Below, one piece after another: positions 9,725 through 20,100 of a stretch of DNA of 64,000 bases. The translations under genes were made by a program, and so were the position numbers. Below the pieces are notes generated by a model, which did no database searches, was not told where the DNA came from, and was given only the letters and a program-made list of their open reading frames with translations. Source of the stretch: Sphingobacterium spiritivorum ATCC 33861. Its GTDB lineage: Bacteria > Bacteroidota > Bacteroidia > Sphingobacteriales > Sphingobacteriaceae. The stretch is from positions 894,903 to 958,902 of the forward strand of contig NZ_GL379770.1 in the NCBI RefSeq assembly GCF_000143765.1, written 5' to 3'. Positions within the stretch are counted from its first letter, which is position 1, and each line of letters opens with the position of its first letter.

Positions 9725-9757
9725 TTTGTCTAAAGAAGATCGGTGTCGATATATTTG
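9725..9757 (+). promoter_or_regulatory. Bacteroidota-type promoter for the AraC cluster
   Basis: TTTG at 9725-9728 and an exact TATATTTG at 9750-9757 are separated by 21 bases, fitting the -33/-7 TTTG...TAnnTTTG architecture. The ATG at 9871 would have a leader of about 105 bases. Confidence 0.6.
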
Positions 9758-9870
9758 TTTTTCAATTTGAATACCTAAGCCTTTTCAGTATTCTTTTTGA
9801 TTCCTTTTTAATAGCTTTCTTGAGATATTATCAAGCAGTTTACATCTTATTTCAATGTTTAAATAAAGTA

Positions 9871-10857
9871 ATGCAAATTGATAGAATTTTACCCGATCGT
9901 ATATTTAATGCTCTGACTTTACTGATCGGCTTATTAACGCTATTACATCTTGCAGCATTATTTTTAAATATAGGTATTCCATTTTCACTGTTGTATGGAC
10001 CTATTCTGTATCTGATACAACAGACATTTTATAAGAAATATATGCGGATAAGACAAATGCTGATCCATCTTATCCCTTTTATACTATGTACTGTATGGAT
10101 CTATTCGGCTGATACTTCGCCTATTCTGTTTTATTCTTATTCTCTGATTAATACCCTTATGGTATGCACTTCCAGTATGGGTTATACCGTAATGATATTG
10201 CTGAATATGAAAAAGTGGACATCCCATCCTGAAAATATAAAGGTTTCCTTATTTATTAAATCTTTTTTTATTTTCTGTGCCATTGAATTCGGTTTCCTTA
10301 CACTTGTTCTGCATCACAGGCTTCAGTTTGATTATGATATTGATCCTATGATTATTATCTGCCTGCTGTCTGTTCTTTCTGCTTTATTGAGTTTTGATTT
10401 TCTGATCCGTCGCCTGAGTTCTTCTTTTGAACAGACAAATGCTGCAGGCCGGAAACTGTCCATAGCACAACTTCCATTTTTGGAAGAGATCCGGATGGAT
10501 GAAGCGCATTGGGAATTGTACAGACAAGACTTAGTCCGGTCCGTAGAAGAACAGCAGTTATATCTGGATACCGGACTTTCTGCTGACCGGCTTGCGGATG
10601 AAATCGGAATAAGCAGGCAACAGCTATCTGTATTGTTGAACAATTACCTGGGGAAAAATTTTTATGAATGGATAGCCGAATACCGTATCGCACACGCTGT
10701 CAAACTGTTCAGAGAAGGAGGTTATATACTCAAAATAGAATCATTGGCTTTTCAGTGCGGGTTTAATTCTAAAACCACTTTTAATAAATACTTTAAGCAT
10801 TATATGGGGATTACCCCATCAGAATTCAGAGAACACTTGTCCCTAAATAAGCAATGA
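9871..10857 (+). CDS. AraC-family regulator with membrane-embedded N-terminal half
   Basis: From the ATG at 9871 the protein has 328 residues. The N-terminal 200 or so residues are hydrophobic and read as several transmembrane helices (for example ALTLLIGLLTLLHLAALFL). The C-terminal about 100 residues are an AraC double helix-turn-helix domain: LSADRLADEIGISRQQLSVL, NFYEWIAEYRIAHAVKLF, and ESLAFQCGFNSKTTFNKYFK followed by GITPSEFR. It is probably a membrane-tethered transcription factor sensing an envelope signal. The stop overlaps the next start as ATGA, so it is co-translated with a second regulator of the same build. Target genes are unknown; the adhesin module downstream is one candidate. 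Confidence 0.85.
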   Translation: MQIDRILPDRIFNALTLLIGLLTLLHLAALFLNIGIPFSLLYGPILYLIQQTFYKKYMRIRQMLIHLIPFILCTVWIYSADTSPILFYSYSLINTLMVCTSSMGYTVMILLNMKKWTSHPENIKVSLFIKSFFIFCAIEFGFLTLVLHHRLQFDYDIDPMIIICLLSVLSALLSFDFLIRRLSSSFEQTNAAGRKLSIAQLPFLEEIRMDEAHWELYRQDLVRSVEEQQLYLDTGLSADRLADEIGISRQQLSVLLNNYLGKNFYEWIAEYRIAHAVKLFREGGYILKIESLAFQCGFNSKTTFNKYFKHYMGITPSEFREHLSLNKQ

Positions 10858-11939
10858 CCGCTACCATACTTTTTACAGCTATTCTGTTAATGACTGGTGT
10901 GACACTGGGCTTTATACTGTTTACAAAGAGTACAGCATTTATTGACCAGGTTACGCAAAGTATTTTGGTGATATTTGTCTTTTATACTTTGTTTACAGTG
11001 GTATGCAGTTATATTTATCCTTCACTTTCGTACTTAGATAAGGCCTCTCCCTTATGGTGGATATTTGGTCCCTGCGGTTATATTAGGTTTAAAGCGACAG
11101 AAAGAACAAGATGGTCTGTCCAGGATATCTGGCACCTTATACCTCTGATGCTGATGCTTCCGTTTTATTTTCTTTTTATATCTTCTGTATCCATTCGTAA
11201 CGATTACGGATACATCTATTATAGTGTTTTGTATACCTGTACTGCTTGTATTTGGTTTGGATACGCACTTTTCATTATTTTTAGCCTGGGAAGAAAAACC
11301 GAAACACCTATAGACAGCAACGGATATCTGGATTATATCAGTGTGATATTGCTGTTTATACTGGCTTTCTTTATGATGTCGGTGGCATACAACTATATTG
11401 TTTATAAACAGGATGCAGTATCCTCATTATCCGGTCTGTTGTTGTTCTTTGCTATGTTTATTGGTGTATCAGCAGCGTATTTGCATTATTTTTACCTGTT
11501 GATGCAACGAAAAAGACAATCCGAAACAGCAGATCACATCCGTCAACCAGGGCAAGGCAAGATGCACAACAGATATCCTGATGAAGGAGATAGAAAACTG
11601 TGGGTTCAGCGTATAGATGAGTATCTGGTACCGGAAAGGTATCTGGATATGAGATTTAATATGTTGAAAATGTCCAAAAATCTAAAAATTCCCAAAGAAC
11701 AGTTGCTGTTGATATTTGAACAACATTACAGAAAGAGTTTTATTACATATATCAATCAGCTGAGAGTTAATTATGCATGTAAAATGCTTGCAGATCAGGA
11801 TTTTAATCTTTCTATGGAACAACTTGCTGCAGATTGCGGATTCAGATCCAAAGCATCCTTTTACCGATGTTTCAGGGAAGAACATTCCTGTACACCTTTA
11901 ATGTTTAGAGAAAGGCAAATCAAAAATCAACTTGTGTAA
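10854..11939 (+). CDS. AraC-family regulator with transmembrane N-terminal half
   Basis: 361 residues. The first about 215 contain multiple predicted membrane helices (TILFTAILLMTGVTLGFILF, ILVIFVFYTLFTVVCSYIY and others). The C-terminal AraC domain shows LKIPKEQLLLIFEQHYRKSF, YINQLRVNYACKML, and EQLAADCGFRSKASFYRCFR followed by CTPLMFRERQ. It overlaps the preceding regulator by four bases and has the same overall plan but clearly different sequence, so the two are related paralogues rather than recent copies. Predicted to act at the membrane as a DNA-binding regulator; signal and regulon unknown. Confidence 0.85.
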   Translation: MTATILFTAILLMTGVTLGFILFTKSTAFIDQVTQSILVIFVFYTLFTVVCSYIYPSLSYLDKASPLWWIFGPCGYIRFKATERTRWSVQDIWHLIPLMLMLPFYFLFISSVSIRNDYGYIYYSVLYTCTACIWFGYALFIIFSLGRKTETPIDSNGYLDYISVILLFILAFFMMSVAYNYIVYKQDAVSSLSGLLLFFAMFIGVSAAYLHYFYLLMQRKRQSETADHIRQPGQGKMHNRYPDEGDRKLWVQRIDEYLVPERYLDMRFNMLKMSKNLKIPKEQLLLIFEQHYRKSFITYINQLRVNYACKMLADQDFNLSMEQLAADCGFRSKASFYRCFREEHSCTPLMFRERQIKNQLV

Positions 11940-11981
11940 GGAACGCTTCCTGGTAGCGCCAATACTATATAACTATTTATC

Positions 11982-13529
11982 GTGAAAAAAATAAGATTTG
12001 CCTTACTGCTCCTCATCGTATTGTATATAGCAATACCCCTTCGGGCTCAGGAAAATGCTGCATTTGATAGTGTGTACAATAAAGTTTATGGCGCAATGAT
12101 CGCTTCAGATGTAAGGAAAGCAAATTTTCTTGCTGATTCACTGCTGTCTATAGCTCATAAAGGTGAAGAACAGATCAAGTCACTGATGCTGCTGGCGAAT
12201 ATCAAACATAGTACGGGAGATTTTACAGCAGCTTTAGTTAATGCCATTCGTGCGCAACAAATAGCAAAAGATTTTGATTATCTGGAATGGACGGTACGAA
12301 CGTCGGGATTTATAGCTACCACTTTTCGTAATGTAGGCTTAGTGGAAGAAGGACGTAAACATCTTGCAGAAGCGGAAAAGGCAAATAAAAGACTCAAAGG
12401 AAAAGAAGGATACGATCTTACCTCAGCCAATATTTATCAGGAGAGAGCATTCTATTATCTGGAGAATAAAAAATATAAAGAAGCAATAAAGGAACTGGAA
12501 AACGGAATGCAGCATCTGAAACAAATTCCTTCCAGTCCGAGAGCAATAATAGTGCATGCTACAAATGATCAGTTATTAGGAATCTGTTATCTGGAAACCA
12601 ATGATCTGCAAAAAGCCCGAGAATATCTCAATTCCTCCTTACAGAAGTTGGGTGAGCAGGAAAGTAATCTTCGCCCCTATATTTTCAGGGCAATGGGAGA
12701 GGTGGAAATGAGGCTAAAACAATATGCTAAAGCCTATTCCTATTTTAAACAGGCTGAAGTATACATAGCTTCATCGGAGAGAGCGGAGTTAAAAAGTCTT
12801 GTATATGAGAGTTTTGCGGCTTATTATAAGGCTACAAATGACCAATCCAAAGCAGTGGAATATAGTGAGCGCTATATGGAGGAAATAAGGAAAAAAAACG
12901 ATCTCACACTAAAGATATCTAATCAGCTTATCAAAGAATTTTACAATACCCAACATACCGAATCGCGGAATAAAAAATACCTGATCCTGCTATCTGTTTT
13001 TCTGTTTATTGTGACCACCGTAAGTGTAATATTTTATATCTGGAACAGAAAGATGCAAAATATGCGGTATAACCATATTCTCCGTGATGTAGCGCAGTTT
13101 GGACTAAGAGGTAAAAGGACTGAAGCATTACAACCTGCAAAAGCAGAAAGCAGGGATCTCAGAATTACTAAAGAAACGGAAGAACGTATACTAAGTGATC
13201 TGATACAACTGGAGGAGCAGTCTTATTTTGTTAATAAAGAAATATCTCTTTCAGCGGTAGCAGCCCGACTCAATACCAATACCAATTATCTTTCATACAT
13301 CATCAATACTTATAGAGGAAAAGACTTTTCTCATTATATCAACGAATACAGAGTCCGTCATATCATTCAAAGACTACAGGAAGAACCCAAATTAAGACAT
13401 TGCAAACTTTCGCATATCGCTGATCTGGCAGGCTTCTCTTCACACAGTAAATTCTCCGCAGTATTTAAAGTGGTAACGGGAATTTCCCCCTCTGTTCTGA
13501 TCTCTCGCTTACGGGAAGAATCGAAATGA
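11982..13529 (+). CDS. TPR-containing AraC-family membrane regulator
   Basis: 515 residues from a GTG start at 11982, chosen because it gives an immediate signal sequence (KKIRFALLLLIVLYIAIPLRAQ). The periplasmic part (about 25-320) is a run of TPR-like helical hairpins. One transmembrane helix follows (about 325-346, YLILLSVFLFIVTTVSVIFY), then a cytoplasmic AraC domain (about 405-515) with LSAVAARLNTNTNYLSYII, HYINEYRVRHIIQRL, and LSHIADLAGFSSHSKFSAVF. This TPR-TM-HTH layout is common in Bacteroidota and suggests direct coupling of a periplasmic protein-protein interaction to transcription. It is third in a row of AraC-type genes, 42 bases after the second, and immediately precedes the region of the large adhesin module. 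Confidence 0.85.
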   Translation: MKKIRFALLLLIVLYIAIPLRAQENAAFDSVYNKVYGAMIASDVRKANFLADSLLSIAHKGEEQIKSLMLLANIKHSTGDFTAALVNAIRAQQIAKDFDYLEWTVRTSGFIATTFRNVGLVEEGRKHLAEAEKANKRLKGKEGYDLTSANIYQERAFYYLENKKYKEAIKELENGMQHLKQIPSSPRAIIVHATNDQLLGICYLETNDLQKAREYLNSSLQKLGEQESNLRPYIFRAMGEVEMRLKQYAKAYSYFKQAEVYIASSERAELKSLVYESFAAYYKATNDQSKAVEYSERYMEEIRKKNDLTLKISNQLIKEFYNTQHTESRNKKYLILLSVFLFIVTTVSVIFYIWNRKMQNMRYNHILRDVAQFGLRGKRTEALQPAKAESRDLRITKETEERILSDLIQLEEQSYFVNKEISLSAVAARLNTNTNYLSYIINTYRGKDFSHYINEYRVRHIIQRLQEEPKLRHCKLSHIADLAGFSSHSKFSAVFKVVTGISPSVLISRLREESK

Positions 13530-14142
13530 CAGAAATGAAAATAGGACACTACCCATCTTTAACAGATAAATGTTTTACCGGTATTTTTTTATGAGATATA
13601 TTCATTAAAAAAAGCCTGGAACTTCCCGTACTCCTGCTATCAATACCTGATGCCTTAAATCTTTTTTTACGTTATGCATTAACAGTTACGTTGGACCGGA
13701 TAACCTATGTGTAAATAACAAAGAATTCGCTATTGTCCAATTCGATACTGCAAATCTTGTTTTCCTTCCAAAAACCCGTTTAAAAACATCCTTTTTTTTA
13801 AAATTTTATATTCACTGTTATTCGTTTCTTAAAAACAGACAGACAAATGTCCCTTGATTTTGAGTTTTTACGAAAAACTGTTAACAATCTTATTTGCAGT
13901 CGTTTATAGTGTTTTATCCGAAGTCCGTTTGTCTCAATTTATTGTCTTGTACAACAGCTTCAGATAATGAGATCAGTGGTCTTGGTCAGGATATCAATAT
14001 TTGTGCCGCCAAAGTAAAGCGTATTACAAGGGGACTTATAACTGCTCAGTTTGTATAAGGAAGATTCCTGTTCCATATCGTCTCCCTGATGAGTATGCCG
14101 TTTTGGAAAGATAATGAAAAGTCAAATAATTGTTAACCGAAT
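13530..14142 (+). other. 613-bp intergenic region upstream of adhesin module 2
   Basis: No supported gene. The sequence is AT-rich. A near match to the -7 box (AATATTTG, 13996-14003) lies about 140 bases before the adhesin ATG but has no clear -33 partner. No strong terminator was found after the TPR-AraC gene. A long leader or upstream binding sites for the neighbouring AraC regulators are possible but not demonstrated. Confidence 0.45.
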
Positions 14143-17100
14143 ATGCAAAATTTTAACAAAAATTGTATTGTTTACATCGTACTGTTATTTATATCCCTTT
14201 GCCTGGGATTGAATACATATGCGGATGGTTCCAGAGATTTATATCCGAGCGGAGTAAGTGGGGGAAGAGCTTCTTTGCGTTCCAGTATGACTGTAAATGC
14301 GAGTGCTTATCCATTTCCCACAAATGGTACACATTATGTCTACGCAAAAGTAGGTGAAACGATAGCATTAGCGTCAAGTGCTCAAAGTGGTACTAATACG
14401 CAGATCAAATTGTATAATCCCAGCGGAATCGAATTGTCACTGACTATAGGTAATAACGCAGGAAATATAGCCAATCGGACTGCCGAACTTGAAGGTCCGA
14501 GATTGCCCGGACAGACATCTCCTGCTAATGCTTATACTGCAATTTATCATACCGTTGTACAAGAGGGTATTTATAAGGTCGAATTCCTTCCTCATGGAAA
14601 TGGTAGCGGTAGTGGTGGCCGGGACAATATTTCCGGAAATGGCAACTGGACGCAGGCAGCAAATTCTGTATATATTCCCGCCTGGGATGTCTCTGTAGCC
14701 AATGTCGCCAAAACAGGCTGGATTAAAGGTCGGGTATATATGAATGTCCTTAATATGGATATTTATACAATAACTTCCGGTTTTTCTAATATTGGTGGTT
14801 TCTATGGTAAATTCAAGATATTAACAAAAGACGGATATGTCTACAATGTGGATAATAACGGAAATAATGGTATCTCTTTTACGTTCTTTGTTAATAATAA
14901 AGGATTCTTCAAGTCGACCACAGATAATACCCCGCTTTACAAGAGTATGGATTTATCTAACCTGTCGGGCAGAGTACATGATCCTCGTACGGCAGATGCC
15001 GGATCCGAAGTTACACACAAGATATTCTACACGCTTCCGGCAAACGATTTGCCGACTTCAGCTAATGGAGCTGTACCCGGAAATAGTACCTGGTTAAAAA
15101 ATAACAGAATTGTCCCTAAAGTCGAACAATTGAAAGTGATTGGTGTAGACGGAACAAATGGACAGGTTAGTAATAAGGGGGGTAAAATTTCATTTGAAAC
15201 AGGAAATACCGGACAATATAAAATTGTAATTGAATCTAACGGAGGAGTGAATTTTCCTGCACGAACGTTAACGGGCATAGCATTGGCAGGTGTCAATAAT
15301 ATTCTGTGGGATGGAAAAGATGGTGCAGGAAATCCATTACCACAAGGTAATGTACCTGCTAAAATCAGTGTTCAGCTTCAGGGGGCAGAGGTACATTTCC
15401 CATACTTAGATATGGAGATCAATCCGAATGGTATTATTCTGGAATTGCTTAATGATAATCTGTCATCCGTGGAGTCAAATATTGTATATTGGGATGATAC
15501 AGATATACCAAATACCAGTTCAGGCACAAACTCATCACCAAAAAATGCAAGTCATTTTGTGCTACCGAATGGCACTCCGAGTTCTGGCACCAACGCGAAT
15601 GGACATAAGTGGGGAGCTAATACAACTGCTACCAGCGGAACATTTGGAGATGTTAAGGCGATGGATACATGGACATTTATTTTAGGCCCGGTAGAAACAT
15701 TACAAACACAAATAGCGGTTAAGGTAGCCGATCTCAAGATTGAAAGTGTAAGCACTTCCAACGGAGTAGTCAAAGTTGGTGATGAAATTGTATACACTGT
15801 AATTGTAAAAAATGACGGACCAAGTGATGTCCAGGGTGCTCCTTTTTCATTCAATGCACCTACAGGCTACGAGATTACAAGTGCTACTCCAAAAACCGTA
15901 TGCACAGGAGGAGCACAAGCAAATCCATCCATAACATCAAATAAATTTAATTCGGCACTTGATATGCCGAATGGCTGTTCCATCACCTACGAAATCAAGG
16001 TAAAACCTACCAGTACTGCACCTTTCGGTCCGATAACGGTAGACGCAACTATCATGCGCCCTAATGACGTAACAGATCCGGATGCAACAAACCCGGATAT
16101 CAATACTCCTCCTACAGATCCGTATTTTGAATGTGGTAATGGAGTAGCCGGAGCAGGATGTAATAATATAAAAAATAATACAACAGTAACGTTGATTGAT
16201 TTGTTGACTGCGACAAAATCTATAGTGGGTAATCCGGCAACCATAAAACCGGGACAAGCTATTACCTACCAGATCAAAATCAAAAACAGTAATACGGTTG
16301 CAAAAACTCCGGTGCAGGTCTCGGACGTTATACCTGCGGGATTATCGCAGATTTCAGCGATTACCAATGGCGGGACTTATAATCCAACGAACAGAACAAT
16401 TACCTGGTCTAATCTTACCGTAGCCGGTAATTCAGAATTGACATTAAGCTTTAATGCCATTGTTGATGCCAACCTTGCAGCAGGTACAGTTTCCATCAAG
16501 AATACAGCGATCGTAACAGATCCGATCGATCCTACCGTTCCGGTAACTCCGGAAGTAGAAGTACCGACAGAAGGAAAGATCACTTCTGTAAAAAGCATTG
16601 TCGGTAATCCAACCAGCGTAAAATCCGGTGATGAACTGGAATACCGTATCGTACTGACCAACAGCTATGGTACAGCGAAGAGCGGCGTGACCGTAAGCGA
16701 TGCGCTTGCAGCCGAGCTGAATGCACCGACAGCTATTTCAAACGGCGGATCACTAAGTGGTAACACGATCAACTGGACAAACCTGACTGTTCCTGCAAAC
16801 GGCACCTTGACCCTAAGCTTCAAAGCTGTTGTCAAAGCCAACCTTGCAGCAGGTACAGTTTCTATTAAGAATACAGCGATCGTAACAGATCCGATCGATC
16901 CTACGGTTCCGGTCACTCCGGAAGTAGAAGTACCGACAGAAGGGAAGATCACTTCCGTGAAAAGCATTGTCGGTAATCCGACAAAAGTAAAATCCGGTGA
17001 TGAACTGGAATACCGCATCGTACTGACCAACAGCTACGGTACAGCGAAGACTGGTGTGACCGTCAGCGATGCGCTTGCAGCCGAGCTGAATGCACCTACT

Positions 17101-20100
17101 GCTATTTCAAACGGCGGATCACTAAGTGGTAACACAATCAACTGGACAAACCTGACCGTTCCTGCCAATGGCACATTAACCCTAAGCTTCAAGGCTGTTG
17201 TCAAAGCTAATCTTCCAACGGGAACAACAGCTATTAAGAATACAGCGATCGTAACAGATCCAATCGATCCTACCGTTCCGGTAACTCCTGAAGTAGAAGT
17301 AAAAGTTCCTTCTATTGCATTAGTTAAGGAATCTGTTTTAAATGATGAAAACGGAGATCAGATTGTTCAGAAGGGAGAGACAGTTACATACACCTTTAAA
17401 GTTTTCAATAACGGAGGAACAGTTGTAAACAATCTTGTAATCAATGATTCTAAATTAAATATTGTCAACTTACCTGTTGTACCGTCACTGTTAAATCCTG
17501 GTGAAACGGGAACAGTAACAGCTACATACACACTTACACAGGCTGATATAGATGCCGGCAGTATAACCAATACAGCCTTAGCTAAAGGAACAGATCCTAG
17601 AGGTAGAGATGTGACAGATATTTCGGGTACGGCAGTCGATAATAACATACCAACTGTAACAGTTTTACCAAAACAACCTTCATTGGTATTACACAAAACA
17701 GGTACTTATATAGATAAAGATAATAATGGATCTACCAATGTAGGAGATGTAATTAAGTACCGGTTTGAAGTTATTAACAATGGAAATGTTACTGTGAAAG
17801 GAATCACAATCAGTGATCCTAAAGTAACTGTAACAGGAGGACCTGTTGATCTGGCTCCGGGAAGTTCGGATGCAACAACATTCTATGCAGAATATATTAT
17901 AAAACAAGAAGATATCGACAAAGGAGGTGTTTATAATCTGGCGACAGCAGAAGGAAAAGATCCGGACGGAGATAATGTATCTGTTACTTCAAAAGATCCG
18001 AATCCGATAAGTACAGATCCGGGAGTTGATCCGGGTTGTTTAACCTGTACCATTACACCTCTTGACAGAAAAGGTGAAATTACTGTAATGAAAACCGCTA
18101 ACCTTTCTCAACAATTCAGATATGCAGGTGAGAAAATAGAATATGATATAGTGGTCACGAATACAGGTAATGTCACATTAAAGAATGTAAATGTTACGGA
18201 TGCTAATGCAGACATTAAAAACATTGGTACCATTACTGAATTAAAGGTAGGACAATCTGAAACATTTAAAGCTTATCATACTATAACAGCAGCGGATATG
18301 TTACAAGGTTATGTATCAAATATAGCGGTAGCTGTTGGAAATGATCCTAAGAATAACCCGGTGACAGGAGAATCGAAAAGCGGAAATCCGACACAACCGA
18401 AAGATCCTGTTGACCCGAATTGTAAAACATGTACAATCACACCTCTTCCATGGAAAGAGATCAAAGCGAATAACGATACGCCACCGGCTATCAACGGAAA
18501 AGATGGTGGCAGTACAACCAGCGTATTGGATAACGATCAGCTGAACGGCAAACCAGTTGTACCGGCAGAAGTAAAACTGACTCCGGGTAACTCACCGAAC
18601 AAAGGAATCACAATGAATCCTGACGGAACAATCACGGTATCACCGGAAACACCTTCAGGTAACTACGAATATCCGTACACGATCTGTGAGATATTAAATC
18701 CTGCAAACTGCAGTGATGCAAAAGCAACTGTAGTAGTACAAGCAGCACCAATCAAAGCCAATAACGATACGCCACCGGCTATCAATGGAAAAGATGGTGG
18801 CAGTACAACCAGCGTATTGGATAACGATCAGCTGAACGGCAAACCAGTTGTACCGGCTGAAGTAAAACTGACTCCGGGTACTTCACCGAACAAAGGAATC
18901 ACAATGAATCCTGACGGAACGATCACCGTATCACCGGAAACACCTTCAGGTAACTACGAATATCCGTACACGATCTGTGAGATATTAAATCCTGCAAACT
19001 GCAGTGATGCAAAAGTAACAGTAGTTGTAGAAGCAGCACCAATCAAAGCCAATAACGATACGCCACCGGCTATCAATGGAAAAGATGGTGGCAGTACAAC
19101 CAGCGTATTGGATAACGATCAGCTGAACGGCAAACCAGTTGTACCGGCAGAAGTAAAACTAACTCCGGGAACATCGCCGATCAAAGGAATCACAATGAAT
19201 CCTGACGGAACGATCACCGTATCACCTGAAACACCGGCAGGTAACTACAAATATCCGTACACGATCTGTGAGATATTAAATCCTGCAAACTGCAGTGATG
19301 CGAAAGTAACAGTAGTTGTAGAAGCAGCACCAATCAAAGCTAACAGCGATACACCTGTTCCTGTAAATGGTAAAAATGGAAAGACAATTCCAAGTGTATT
19401 GGATAACGATCAGTTAAACGGTAAGCCGGTAGTACCAGCTGAAGTTAAACTGACTCCGGGTACATCACCAAACAAAGGAATCACAATGAATCCTGACGGA
19501 ACGATCACAGTATCACCGGAAACACCGACAGGTAACTACGAATATCCGTATACAATCTGTGAAGTATTGAATCCGACAAACTGTAGTAATACAGTGGTCA
19601 GAATTACAGTAGTAGAGCCTAAGCTTGAGATTCTGAAAGTTGCAGACAGATCAAGAGTTAAAGCAGCTGGTGAGGAGATTACCTATACGATTACAGTTAA
19701 AAATACGGGTGGTGTAGAATTTAATAATCTGGTATTGACAGATGTGATGTTCCCTGCCTGGAATGAGAAAATAGCTGTTCTTGCTATAGGAGCAACCAGA
19801 AGTTTCAGTCTGACACACAAGGTGACACAGGACGAAATCGAAAACGGTGTTCTTGTCAATACGGCTAAAGTAAATGCACAGGATCCGGATGGAAAACCTT
19901 ATCAGCCTGAGGTGAAAATAGAAACACCGGTAGATAATCTGGCAGGTCTTACTGTTGTCAAAACAGGGGATCGTAAAGAAGTCAAAGAGAGAGGGGATAA
20001 GATCGTATATACCATCACTGTAGAAAATACAGGAAATAAAATTCTGTATGATATTGAAGTGACCGATCCGTTGACCAAATTGTCTAAAACAATTACTCAG

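Larger units (their letters stand above)
9490..9870 (+). other. intergenic region upstream of the AraC cluster
   Basis: 381 bases without a supported gene. It holds a weak terminator-like hairpin near its left end and a promoter (9725-9757). The rest is AT-rich. An upstream in-frame TTG at 9820 would add 17 residues to the next gene but is less likely than the ATG at 9871. Confidence 0.6.

Noticed and set aside
9820..9870. TTG start extending the first AraC regulator by 17 residues
   Set aside because: An ATG at 9871 has a better position relative to the promoter and gives a normal membrane-protein N-terminus.
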